Shown here: piece by piece, positions 29,055 through 41,000 of the stretch
Numbering within the stretch: the first letter of the stretch is position 1
Layout of the letters: every line of letters begins with the position of its first letter
Assembly (NCBI RefSeq): GCF_000210295.1
Contig: NC_026744.1
Location: 2,790,001-2,854,000, forward strand
Reading direction: 5' to 3'
Length of the DNA: 64,000 nucleotides
Source: Trypanosoma brucei gambiense DAL972
Lineage: Eukaryota; Euglenozoa; Kinetoplastea; Trypanosomatida; Trypanosomatidae
Notes under the pieces: generated by a model
Told to the model about the DNA's origin: nothing
Seen by the model: the letters and a program-made list of their open reading frames with translations, nothing else
The model's database searches: none
Position numbers and translations under genes: made by a program

Positions 29055-32000
29055 ATGCCCTTCGCTCCCCAGGGACCTGTGATGGACCTGTACAACTCTG
29101 ATGAAGGGGATCTCCTCGCAATCAGGAGTGAAATGTGGATGTGCGCAGACAGTGAAAAGATGTTCAAGGTGGGCGCTGGCCGGGGGTCAAAGAACATTGT
29201 GAGCATTGAAAACGGGCATTTCTTTGTTTACTCCACTTGCGGAAAGCAGTCGCGGTTGATTAAGGACGTCCCCTTTCATTCAGTAAAGCGCACTGCGTCA
29301 TTTGTACATGATCCAAAGGTGTCTGGTGCGTCCACTGTGTCTGGGATGCAAACGGCGGCTTCGTCCTCGTCATCTTCAGCACGATCACGAGATAGGCGTG
29401 CGGATGTCCAGGTGCCTCCTTACTACTATCTCGTACTGGAGTTCGTACGGGATAAAACGGTAGCCGAGTCGACAAACCTAGCAAAGCGTGAGCACGTTGT
29501 GTTATGCACGGATAACGTGCAGGATTTTCAGTACTGGCAGCAATTCGTTGGGAGGTATAAGTGTCAGTTGAATCGCACTCAGCGACCTGATGAGAGGGTA
29601 GTGGGAGGGCGACGAAGTGGGAAAGGGTGTGTGAAAAGCGCATCACATAAGGAGTGTGATGATAGTGGAAGTGATGAGACGAACCTGGACATCAGCACAC
29701 TCACAATGAAACTAGATGAGTTGCAGGAGTGGAAACGAATAGCAGTAGACCTCGCGGATGCGGTGGCGTCGTCGGGGGCGTTCCCTAACTGTAGACGAGA
29801 ATCGCTATCGAATACGGAACCAAATGTGGAGTTTAGTCTGAAATACGTAGAAAAACTGCTTGGTGAGCTGCGGAAAGGGGTGGATTGCCGGTTGAATACA
29901 CTGAACGAGACACAGCCTCCGCTGCCGCTGGTTAAAGATCTTAAACAGCAACTGGAATTGTGGAACAGTCTGTACGACAGAACCTTCTCTGACGACCGCA
30001 CTTCCGAAGCGAGGGGGCTTTTCACAAAAGAGCGGCAACAAGTGCGTGTGCAACGAATGGAAAACATTATTGCGAGGGAACGTACAGAGGGGTGCACAAA
30101 ATTGTCCCCAGTTGTAAGCCGGAGGGAGCTCGTAACATCACCTGAGGAGTGGTTGCAACTTCCCTGCTTGTCTACCTTAAGTGACGCTGATAGTGCACAA
30201 AACTTAGTTGGAGGACAACGCGAGGGGGGAGTCTTAGACGGTAGCGCAATTACACTGTTAAGCAGTAGCACAGTCCATGCGGATGCACCTCAGGAAGTGT
30301 GGCAACGAGAGCGGAACTTGAGTAGTGCAAATGAAGGTGATATGTTAGCCGAATTGCGGGCGGCGCACCGCAACCTAGGACTGAGATCAGCTCCTCAACA
30401 CGAGTTCCACCAGCTGGAACGCGAGAAGAAAAATGCAGAGCGGCTCGCCCGCGAAGGACTCCGTGCTTACACGGAGGCGACAATTGTACTTCTTCGGGCG
30501 TGTTATAGCGAGTACGTAACGGTGGTGGAATGTGTGCTATCTGCCATAAGCGGCGGCGTGGACACACGCGGCGAAAGAAGGCTTGTTACGGCGTATGCGC
30601 ACCTGCAGACGGTTGCAGCACTGGATGAAGCCCGCCGTGCCGCCACGACGAAGCAGACTCTTCTAGAGAATCTTGTGAACGAACTCAAGGACCTTCAAAA
30701 GACGCGGGACGAAGAGATTAACGCATTACGCAAAACCTTTTTTCGAGCCAAAGACGGATGGGAGAGTGATCTCGCAGTATTGCAAACAAAGTTAAGGACA
30801 CTGCAGAACACAATGACACAGACAACAGTCGTCGTGCCTTCCGACACGGTGTCATTCCCGCCTCTAGAAAGGGCTCTTTGCGGTGGTGAAAGCAGCCAAG
30901 AACTGGGGAAGGACAGTGGTGAAGACAAAGTCTCAAACACTAAAATCGAGAGCGTAGACAAAGCAAGTTATGATGAATGTGATGAAGCGGATAGCGACGA
31001 ATCCATTAGGCGGTGGGCAACGCGGCTCACGTGCAGCCACGGTGAACAACGTGGCCACATTATAGCGTTCCGTTTAGAACGGTTCTTTCACTGGACACTC
31101 GAGAACGTCGTACCACTATGCTCCGGCGCAGACACAAACTGTTTGTTAGAACTCGTCATGCGTGCGTTAAGTAATCACATAACACTACTTCAAGCTGCAG
31201 GTGAGGTCTTCGGTACACAGGATGTCAAAGTTAGCGTGGACGACAACGGCGTCCGCGAGAGTAGAGACTTATGCAGTTCAATCCGAGACTTACACACGCA
31301 ACACAGCACCCTGAAGCATCTAGTAGGCAAATATATTGCTCTCACGGAAAATGACGAAGACAGCCCCGTACTAAGATGCGACGAATTGGAAAAGCAATTA
31401 CAGCTCCACCAGTTTAATACAGCCACATTAGATCATATAAACAGCCTATTAGGAACTGACAACATGACCATAAAAAGGCGAATACAGGATATGATTAAAA
31501 ACGAAGAGCAGCTCCTCAGAATACAGGAAATCACAGGATCAAAAAGAGAAATATGCACAGTACAACACGTGCGACAAAAACACGAAGAACTTCGACAAAT
31601 GAGCGAACTGATTAATCGATTAGATCAGTCACGAATGCACCAAGAAAAAGATCTAACAACACAAAATTACGGAGCCTTCACACAAATGAACACATCCGTC
31701 AAGAAAGCAGAGGAAATAATAGAAAATACAACGAAAAAATACAACGAGCTACAGCTACGAATAGACTTCGACAAAATAGAATTCAATGAACGCCTCCAAA
31801 TAGTGCACAAATACTACAACGAACATCCACAGCATTACCATAACAACAAGATAAACAAACAAATCGAAGAACTAAATGAAATAATAGAAAAACAACAAAA
31901 ACTCATTGGACATCAAGATAAAAAAGAGAAAAAAACGGAAAGAAACTTATCTACACGTGCCCAGTGCCTACAAGGTATTGAGTCAGCTCTGGCTGTGCTT

Positions 32001-35000
32001 GGTACAACGGAGGCAGAAATGCCACTGGCATCAGCAATTCAGCGTGCTGCCGAGGAAGCTAAGGTTAGGGAAGACACACTGAAGCAAGAGCTAGACGAGG
32101 CTATGGGACGGGAAACTGCTCTGGAGGAACAACTGCGCAATCTGTCGCAAGCAACTATCGCACTGCAAGGTACACTGTATGGTGGAGAAATACCTACGGG
32201 AAATGATGGATCTGCCTTGGATGTTGGTCATGCTGCTATGAGCGCACTGGAGCGTATGCGTGAGGACGCTGCTAAGGCATCGGGGGTCATGACTGCCGCT
32301 ATGCAGGAAGGAGAAATGAGTGTACCCCTGTTAGCAAAATGCCACCATATGGCAGAGACCACGAATGCATTACGCGACAGTGAAAAGCATTACCGTGCGC
32401 TTGTAGGGGAGGACGTCAAGAAGGATAGCGGTTCCACTGGAACAGATGACTCATCTACACGTGCCCAGTGCCTACAAGGTATTGAGTCAGCTCTGGCTGT
32501 GCTTGGTACAACGGAGGCAGAAATGCCACTGGCATCAGCAATTCAGCGTGCTGCCGAGGAAGCTAAGGTTAGGGAAGACACACTGAAGCAAGAGCTAGAC
32601 GAGGCTATGGGACGGGAAACTGCTCTGGAGGAACAACTGCGCAATCTGTCGCAAGCAACTATCGCACTGCAAGGTACACTGTATGGTGGAGAAATATCTA
32701 CGGGAAATGATGGATCTGCCTTGGATGTTGGTCATGCTGCTATGAGCGCACTGGAGCGTATGCGTGAGGACGCTGCTAAGGCATCGGGGGTCATGACTGC
32801 CGCTATGCAGGAAGGAGAAATGAGTGTACCCCTGTTAGCAAAATGCCACCATATGGCAGAGACCACGAATGCATTACGCGACAGTGAAAAGCATTACCGT
32901 GCGCTTGTAGGGGAGGACGTCAAGAAGGATAGCGGTTCCACTGGAACAGATGACTCATCTACACGTGCCCAGTGCCTACAAGGTATTGAGTCAGCTCTGG
33001 CTGTGCTTGGTACAACGGAGGCAGAAATGCCACTGGCATCAGCAATTCAGCGTGCTGCCGAGGAAGCTAAGGTTAGGGAAGACACACTGAAGCAAGAGCT
33101 AGACGAGGCTATGGGACGGGAAACTGCTCTGGAGGAACAACTGCGCAATCTGTCGCAAGCAACTATCGCACTGCAAGGTACACTGTATGGTGGAGAAATA
33201 TCTACGGGAAATGATGGATCTGCCTTGGATGTTGGTCATGCTGCTATGAGCGCACTGGAGCGTATGCGTGAGGACGCTGCTAAGGCATCGGGGGTCATGA
33301 CTGCCGCTATGCAGGAAGGAGAAATGAGTGTACCCCTGTTAGCAAAATGCCACCATATGGCAGAGACCACGAATGCATTACGCGACAGTGAAAAGCATTA
33401 CCGTGCGCTTGTAGGGGAGGACGTCAAGAAGGATAGCGGTTCCACTGGAACAGATGACTCATCTACACGTGCCCAGTGCCTACAAGGTATTGAGTCAGCT
33501 CTGGCTGTGCTTGGTACAACGGAGGCAGAAATGCCACTGGCATCAGCAATTCAGCGTGCTGCCGAGGAAGCTAAGGTTAGGGAAGACACACTGAAGCAAG
33601 AGCTAGACGAGGCTATGGGACGGGAAACTGCTCTGGAGGAACAACTGCGCAATCTGTCGCAAGCAACTATCGCACTGCAAGGTACACTGTATGGTGGAGA
33701 AATATCTACGGGAAATGATGGATCTGCCTTGGATGTTGGTCATGCTGCTATGAGCGCACTGGAGCGTATGCGTGAGGACGCTGCTAAGGCATCGGGGGTC
33801 ATGACTGCCGCTATGCAGGAAGGAGAAATGAGTGTACCCCTGTTAGCAAAATGCCACCATATGGCAGAGACCACGAATGCATTACGCGACAGTGAAAAGC
33901 ATTACCGTGCGCTTGTAGGGGAGGACGTCAAGAAGGATAGCGGTTCCACTGGAACAGATGACTCATCTACACGTGCCCAATGCCTACAAGGTATTGAGTC
34001 AGCTCTGGCTGTGCTTGGTACAACGGAGGCAGAAATGCCACTGGCATCAGCAATTCAGCGTGCTGCCGAGGAAGCTAAGGTTAGGGAAGACACACTGAAG
34101 CAAGAGCTAGACGAGGCTATGGGACGGGAAACTGCTCTGGAGGAACAACTGCGCAATCTGTCGCAAGCAACTATCGCACTGCAAGGTACACTGTATGGTG
34201 GAGAAATATCTACGGGAAATGATGGATCTGCCTTGGATGTTGGTCATGCTGCTATGAGCGCACTGGAGCGTATGCGTGAGGACGCTGCTAAGGCATCGGG
34301 GGTCATGACTGCCGCTATGCAGGAAGGAGAAATGAGTGTACCCCTGTTAGCAAAATGCCACCATATGGCAGAGACCACGAATGCATTACGCGACAGTGAA
34401 AAGCATTACCGTGCGCTTGTAGGGGAGGACGTCAAGAAGGATAGCGGTTCCACTGGAACAGATGACTCATCTACACGTGCCCAATGCCTACAAGGTATTG
34501 AGTCAGCTCTGGCTGTGCTTGGTACAACGGAGGCAGAAATGCCACTGGCATCAGCAATTCAGCGTGCTGCCGAGGAAGCTAAGGTTAGGGAAGACACACT
34601 GAAGCAAGAGCTAGACGAGGCTATGGGACGGGAAACTGCTCTGGAGGAACAACTGCGCAATCTGTCGCAAGCAACTATCGCACTGCAAGGTACACTGTAT
34701 GGTGGAGAAATATCTACGGGAAATGATGGATCTGCCTTGGATGTTGGTCATGCTGCTATGAGCGCACTGGAGCGTATGCGTGAGGACGCTGCTAAGGCAT
34801 CGGGGGTCATGACTGCCGCTATGCAGGAAGGAGAAATGAGTGTACCCCTGTTAGCAAAATGCCACCATATGGCAGAGACCACGAATGCATTACGCGACAG
34901 TGAAAAGCATTACCGTGCGCTTGTAGGGGAGGACGTCAAGAAGGATAGCGGTTCCACTGGAACAGATGACTCATCTACACGTGCCCAATGCCTACAAGGT

Positions 35001-38000
35001 ATTGAGTCAGCTCTGGCTGTGCTTGGTACAACGGAGGCAGAAATGCCACTGGCATCAGCAATTCAGCGTGCTGCCGAGGAAGCTAAGGTTAGGGAAGACA
35101 CACTGAAGCAAGAGCTAGACGAGGCTATGGGACGGGAAACTGCTCTGGAGGAACAACTGCGCAATCTGTCGCAAGCAACTATCGCACTGCAAGGCACAGT
35201 ATGTGAAGATGGTGCGGATGTGAGTTGTTATATTTCTACTTTTGATCTTTGTAGTGTGGCATTTCTTTCTTTGGGTGTTATTGAAAGTGCTTTTGAGTGT
35301 TCAATATCTCGTGAAGTCTCCCTGAAGAAACAGGTGGAAGAGGCTCATAAAAGGGAAGTTGCGCTCAGGTCTCGATTGAAGTCTTTGGCGAGTGCGGCAA
35401 CAGCTGTTCAGAGTACATTGGACGGAAATGCCTCTCCAGAAAGAGTTAGTCGCAAGGAGTGTTCTATTTGTTCTGGTGATGAAGTGGATGGTGACGATGC
35501 TTTTGTAGATCCTTTTGTTGCCGTTCAACGTGCTGCAGAGGAGTCAAAGGCTTGTAGGAATGCACTGGAAGAAAAACTGAAGGAGGGTGCTGCACGGATT
35601 GACGCTGTTGAGGGACGGCTCTTGCAACTTTCACGTTCCATTATTTGTCTGCACTCTAAGTTGTTTGATGCAGAAATAGGTGGCAATGGTGAGGAACGCG
35701 CCGTGGAGTTAAGTGAGTTGGCTCTTGTTGCTGCTGATGCCATTGAAAGCGCTTTTGAGTGTTCAATATCTCGTGAAGTTTCCCTGAAGAAAAAGGTGGA
35801 AGAGGCTCATAAAAGAGAAGTTGCCCTTAAAACGCGTTTGAAATGCTTGGTTGGTGCGGCAACAGCTGTTCAGTGTACGTTGGAAGGTGGGAATTATTCC
35901 TGCACCGCAGATGACCCTTTAAGTTTGTCGGGTTGTGATATGTCTGCCTCTACCAACCTGGACGATTCTGTACTGGGATCTGTCGCGGCAATTCAGCGTG
36001 CTGCCGAGGAAGCTAAGGTTAGGGAAGACACACTGAAGCAAGAGCTAGACGAGGCTATGGGACGGGAAACTGCTCTGGAGGAACAACTGCGCAATCTGTC
36101 GCAAGCAACTATCGCACTGCAAGGTACACTGTATGGTGGAGAAATACCTACGGGAAATGATGGATCTGCCTTGGATGTTGGTCATGCTGCTATGAGCGCA
36201 CTGGAGCGTATGCGTGAGGACGCTGCTAAGGCATCGGGGGTCATGACTGCCGCTATGCAGGAAGGAGAAATGAGTGTACCCCTGTTAGCAAAATGCCACC
36301 ATATGGCAGAGACCACGAATGCATTGAATGAGAACGACCGCGAGCTGCGGATGATGTCCAGAAACTTATCCTTTCAACTCTCTGTAGCTATGTTGTTTTT
36401 GGAAGAGGCTGAAGAACGACTAACCCATGTTGTTCGGTATGGATGGGTCCCGGCGAAAGTTGTTTCTACCGCACTCTGTGGTTGGTTAGTGTTGTGTTGT
36501 GCGGGAGATTTATTTCACTGCAGCTCTGGCGACACTATTTCTACCTTGGTTGATGTGCGGAAGGAGTTGGATGATCTTCGGAAGCTGTGTGGTTCTCAGA
36601 ATGCCTTCGATCACGGGGAAGTTGCGAATGTGTCGCGGTCGGAATGCTTGCTCGCGATTAAGCGATCCGTCGCTTCTCTTTGCGCTGGTGGCGCCGCAGA
36701 TCCGTCGTTACCTCTCCCAACTCAGTTGCAGAAGTGCGTGCAGTCAACCGTGGACGAAATGTATCGCCTTCGTGATGACGCGGATAGTGCGTTGAGTGAA
36801 AACGTCAGACTAAAACGGGATTTGCAGATGGTTGTCGGGGGCTGTGAAACCTCCCTCGAGTATTTGGGAAGTGCGTGTGGATCCTCTTTGTGTCCCGCAC
36901 TCAGTCCGCGATCAGGTGTAGCAGCGGTGTCTAACCTCGTCGTAATGACGGCACGAATTGCAAGTGAGAAATTGTCGAGTCTGCGATCCGTGTGTGAGGA
37001 ATGTAACTCTGTTATTGAGCGTGCCCGTAGGAGAGAAGAGCGGTCTCACTCGCGGGAGTCTTCGCCAGCGTCACATCGTGTAGAGGATGGCGCAGAGGCT
37101 TTACTTGTGGAGCGTTGCAAAGAGCTGGTGTCGGAGCTGCTCGTGTTGCGTACCGATCGACGGACTAGCACGGCTGCAATAGACCAGAGGCTTATGGAGA
37201 GTGAGTTGATGGTGACATCCGTACGAAATGCCATAGAGAGCCTACGAACTTCCCTTGATATCGATGTACCTATCGGCACACCTGCCCTGGATTTAGTAAG
37301 GACTTCTGGTAGTTGTGGAGAAGCAGTTGAAGGTGCTATCAGTGAGAAAAGGCAAGTTTCCGCCACCGGACCGAGTTTAGCGGAACTGGACACCTCTATC
37401 CGTACCCAGCTCGAACTCTGCGTGCTTGCAGTGATCAGACAATTACGTGAAAAGGACCGGGTAATTTCCGCTGCGGCAACTTTGTTGGGAGATGCGCTGC
37501 GTTCATGCTCCAGTGCCATTAAAGACGAAGTTACTACTGATTCGCTTTTAGCGGTTGCAAGCGGTACTGCTCACAGTCTGCACTCCCTATTCTCAGAGTT
37601 ACAGAGTGTTCGTGCGTCGCTTAAACAATCGCAGCACCACACGGAAGAGCTGCGTACGCGGTTGGAGGGGGGAGAAACAACGCAGCTGGCAACTCTGGAG
37701 GCGCAGACGGAGTCAGTTGCCACAGCGGAACGGCTACTTAATGAGGCACTACAACGACAAGTTGCGGCATCAGCGCAAACAGCAAGACTACAGCGGACGC
37801 TCATGGACTTCGCAGGAAGCATAGCAGCTTCAACGCTTTATGCTGACGATGCAGGTGACCGCGTTGATAAAACGGGAGATGTGGGGGCGTCGGTTTCTGT
37901 AGTGGAAGAGAGATGGCTAGACGGTATTGTAAGGCACGTTGCTCAGCGCATGCAGGAGTCTGAAAGTCTTAAGGGAAAGCTGAAGTTGGTTACATCAGAA

Positions 38001-41000
38001 TTGGAGAGTGTACGAATAAGGATGACCGCTACTGAGGTGGCTGCACGGGAAGCAGAATTGAATGCGCAGAGTGTGGAAGTCGGTAATCTCACGCGGATAG
38101 CTGAAGCAACGGCTCGTGTCGAGTTACTTCGCAACGCACTCAGTGAAAGAAGCGTGGAGTTGCAGAAGATGCACCAGCGTGTAGAGCGTCATGAGAAACA
38201 GGTGGAAACTCTGAAGGAGGAGATTTCAAACGATGCGCGTTCTTTTGACAACGAGCGCTGCAGCCTCCTGCGAGCGCAATCCACGTTGCTAGCAGAAAAT
38301 ACACTGAAACAGCAACAACTGGATGAACTTCGCCAAAAGCTATGGGAAGGTGAGAAAAGTCTCCACGAGTTCCTTCATAATTCTCGAGTGGTGTCGTTGG
38401 CCGATGCCACAAATAAAATACGGAGCCTCTCGGCCAACGCCGTGTGCGGGGTTTTAATGCTTGACGAAATGGAGCGACGCTCCGAGATACTTCAGAGCTA
38501 TATACTGAGTTTCCCGACGCAGGAAAGTACCCTTCTAAGTGTTTGTGCTTGCATTGCTAGCACCCTTTCTGAGCGTGAGGTGCAACGACTGCCTGACAGC
38601 GTGCACCGACTTAACCAGCGGGTGCAGAAGTACAAGCATTTGCTAGGAAACCCCACCAAAGTGCCAGGACCTACGCGAGCAGTGGCCGTTTTAGCCTTGC
38701 AAAAGTTGGCTGAAACAGTGGAGCTAGCGGAATCCGTGAGCAGCACATCCTTTGTTTCTAATTTGATCGCAGCCGTTGCCGATTTTCGGACTAGGTATCT
38801 AATAGCGAACGAGCGGATAGCTAAACTGGAAAAGGAAGTGAATAGCGGCGGAACCTTAATGGAGATGTGTGACAGACGGGTATGGGAAATGGTCAAGTTG
38901 CTCCGACAGGCCAACAGTGTTGGAGGGTTACACAGTGGGTCGCAGGAAGGGCCGCGGGGAGAGTGCCAAACCGACGTTGTAGACTTTTCAGTTGCTCAAC
39001 TTGACGCCCTTCAGAGCTTGGCTTTAGAGTGTGGAATTGCTGCTAAATATATCCATCGTCATACCGAAGCAAACAGGAAGGCATTGGAAACTCTGCGTCA
39101 TGTATATGACGGCGAATCGATATTCGAAGCTTGTAGTCACGCCAATGAAATGATGATGAAGTACCGCGAGTCTGAGGAAGACTTGCGGGCTCAACTACTG
39201 GACGTACGTTCGCAGTTGGAAGCATGTCGACACAGCATTGAGGAAAGCTTTAGTGTGTTCGCCGAGACGAGTACGTTGAATGATGCTAAAAAGGTTGAGT
39301 TTCTCCAACAACAGTGTGCTGCCGCTGCGGCGGAATTAAGGCGTCTCAAAGATGAAGCGCGCGTAGCACAGGGCCTTCTTGCAAGCGCTGGGCACGATAC
39401 CCATGACGGTGATATCTGCAGGAACCTCGCAGAGTTGTTGAAAGAAGAAGAAAAGCAGCGAGAGTGTGTGAACCTACTCCAGTCGGAGAAGAAATGCGCG
39501 CGAAAGCAGTTGCAAGAATTAGGGAACAAACTGAGAGCAACGGAAGAAATGAGGAACGCTGAACTAGAAGAGGTGCAAAACCGCAATGACACATTGCGCA
39601 CACGCTTGGAGGAACAGTCGAGGCAAAACAATGAATGGTGTCAATTTGTTTCGACATGTGCCGGTGTTGTTGGGTGCCCTGTGGAGAACATGCAGTTTGA
39701 AGAGAGCAAAAACAAGATACTTCAAACTTTAAGGAATGTAGCCTCTTCGCAATCCGTATGCGCTGAGGCGGGAATACTCTGCACAACCGCGCAGGAGGAA
39801 CAACTGCAGTGCCATCGCGAGGGGGCGAACGCGGCCGTTGCGCGTCTGGACATGCCAGGTAACGAAAGATACCGCTGCCAACTGCTAGAGTTTGTGGGAA
39901 GTGTCGAAGAAGTCCTTTCCGAGTTGTGTCCCGAGAAGTCTGAAAGCTTTCTAACAACCGAAGATGCTCCTTTGGAGCTCCGCGTACGCCAGGCGGCTGG
40001 ACAACTGTGTTCGGCAAAAGATACTGTGCAGGCGAACATACAAAAACTGGAGGCTGAAATTGCTTCTGCCAAGAAGAAAAACAAAGCTCAAAAAAGAGAG
40101 ATGGAAGATGCGAGGAAGGCCCTTCACAAGGAACTTGAGGTTGGCGGCCCGGCGGTTGCATCTTGTGCTCTTTCAACACTTACTGAAGGCATTCGAAAAA
40201 AACTCCGTGAGACGCTTGACGAAAATCGAAAACTGGGAACGGCCTTGGAGGAGCTACGCATCGATAATGCGCAACTGGAGAGGACTCTAAGGTGTGTGGA
40301 ACAACAACTCTCTGAAACGCATACGCAACTACAGTGCATCACAGAGTCAAATGGTGAATGCAGAGGTCAAAATGCCACCCTGCAGGAGAGAGTTGACCCG
40401 CTTACTGAACCTACTGAAGAGGCTTCCAGGAAGTTCAGGAGCCCAACTCAGTCACCCGACATTGATGCTGATGCCGCCGGCCTTGCGCAAGTTCACGAAG
40501 TTTGCTTCGGTGGGGGGCCGAGCATACACCACCGCAGTGAGGAACCACGGGAGTTTGAGGATAATCTAAGGGGTAACTGCCGCAGTGATGCCGCTGCTGT
40601 GATGGACGTAGGTGTAGCGCCGAAGGAACAGCGTTCACTCCTGGAGAGGCTGCAGCAGGTGACCAAGGAACGCGACGTCTTGACATTGGAATCGGAAAAA
40701 CTCGTTGAACGTGTGCAGAGTGTGCTTTATGAGCACTTGAACGTCCAGCAGGAATTACTTTCCTATTGTAGTAACGCAAATGAAAATGAGTTGGGGGAAA
40801 GCGACACAACCGTGGGGGATATTGTCCAGCTTTGCGTTGAGCGTCTGGAGCACTACCTCTCTGAAACAAAGACGCTGAGGGAAGAGGCTACCTCCGCAAA
40901 GCTAGAAAGCGCACGGATGGCAGAAGAGGTGGCTGCACTACGGGGTCGCATCAAACACCTCCAGGACGACAACCACGTAGCGGAACGGGACTCACTCAGG

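Noticed and set aside
31950..35194. Repeat array as a CRISPR or satellite
   Set aside because: The 504-bp period is exactly in frame within one long ORF and encodes a coiled coil; there are no spacers.
39346..40179. 277-codon reverse-strand ORF inside the giant gene
   Set aside because: Complete overlap with well-supported coding sequence on the + strand, and low-quality composition rich in Ser, Pro, His and Cys. It is an antisense shadow.
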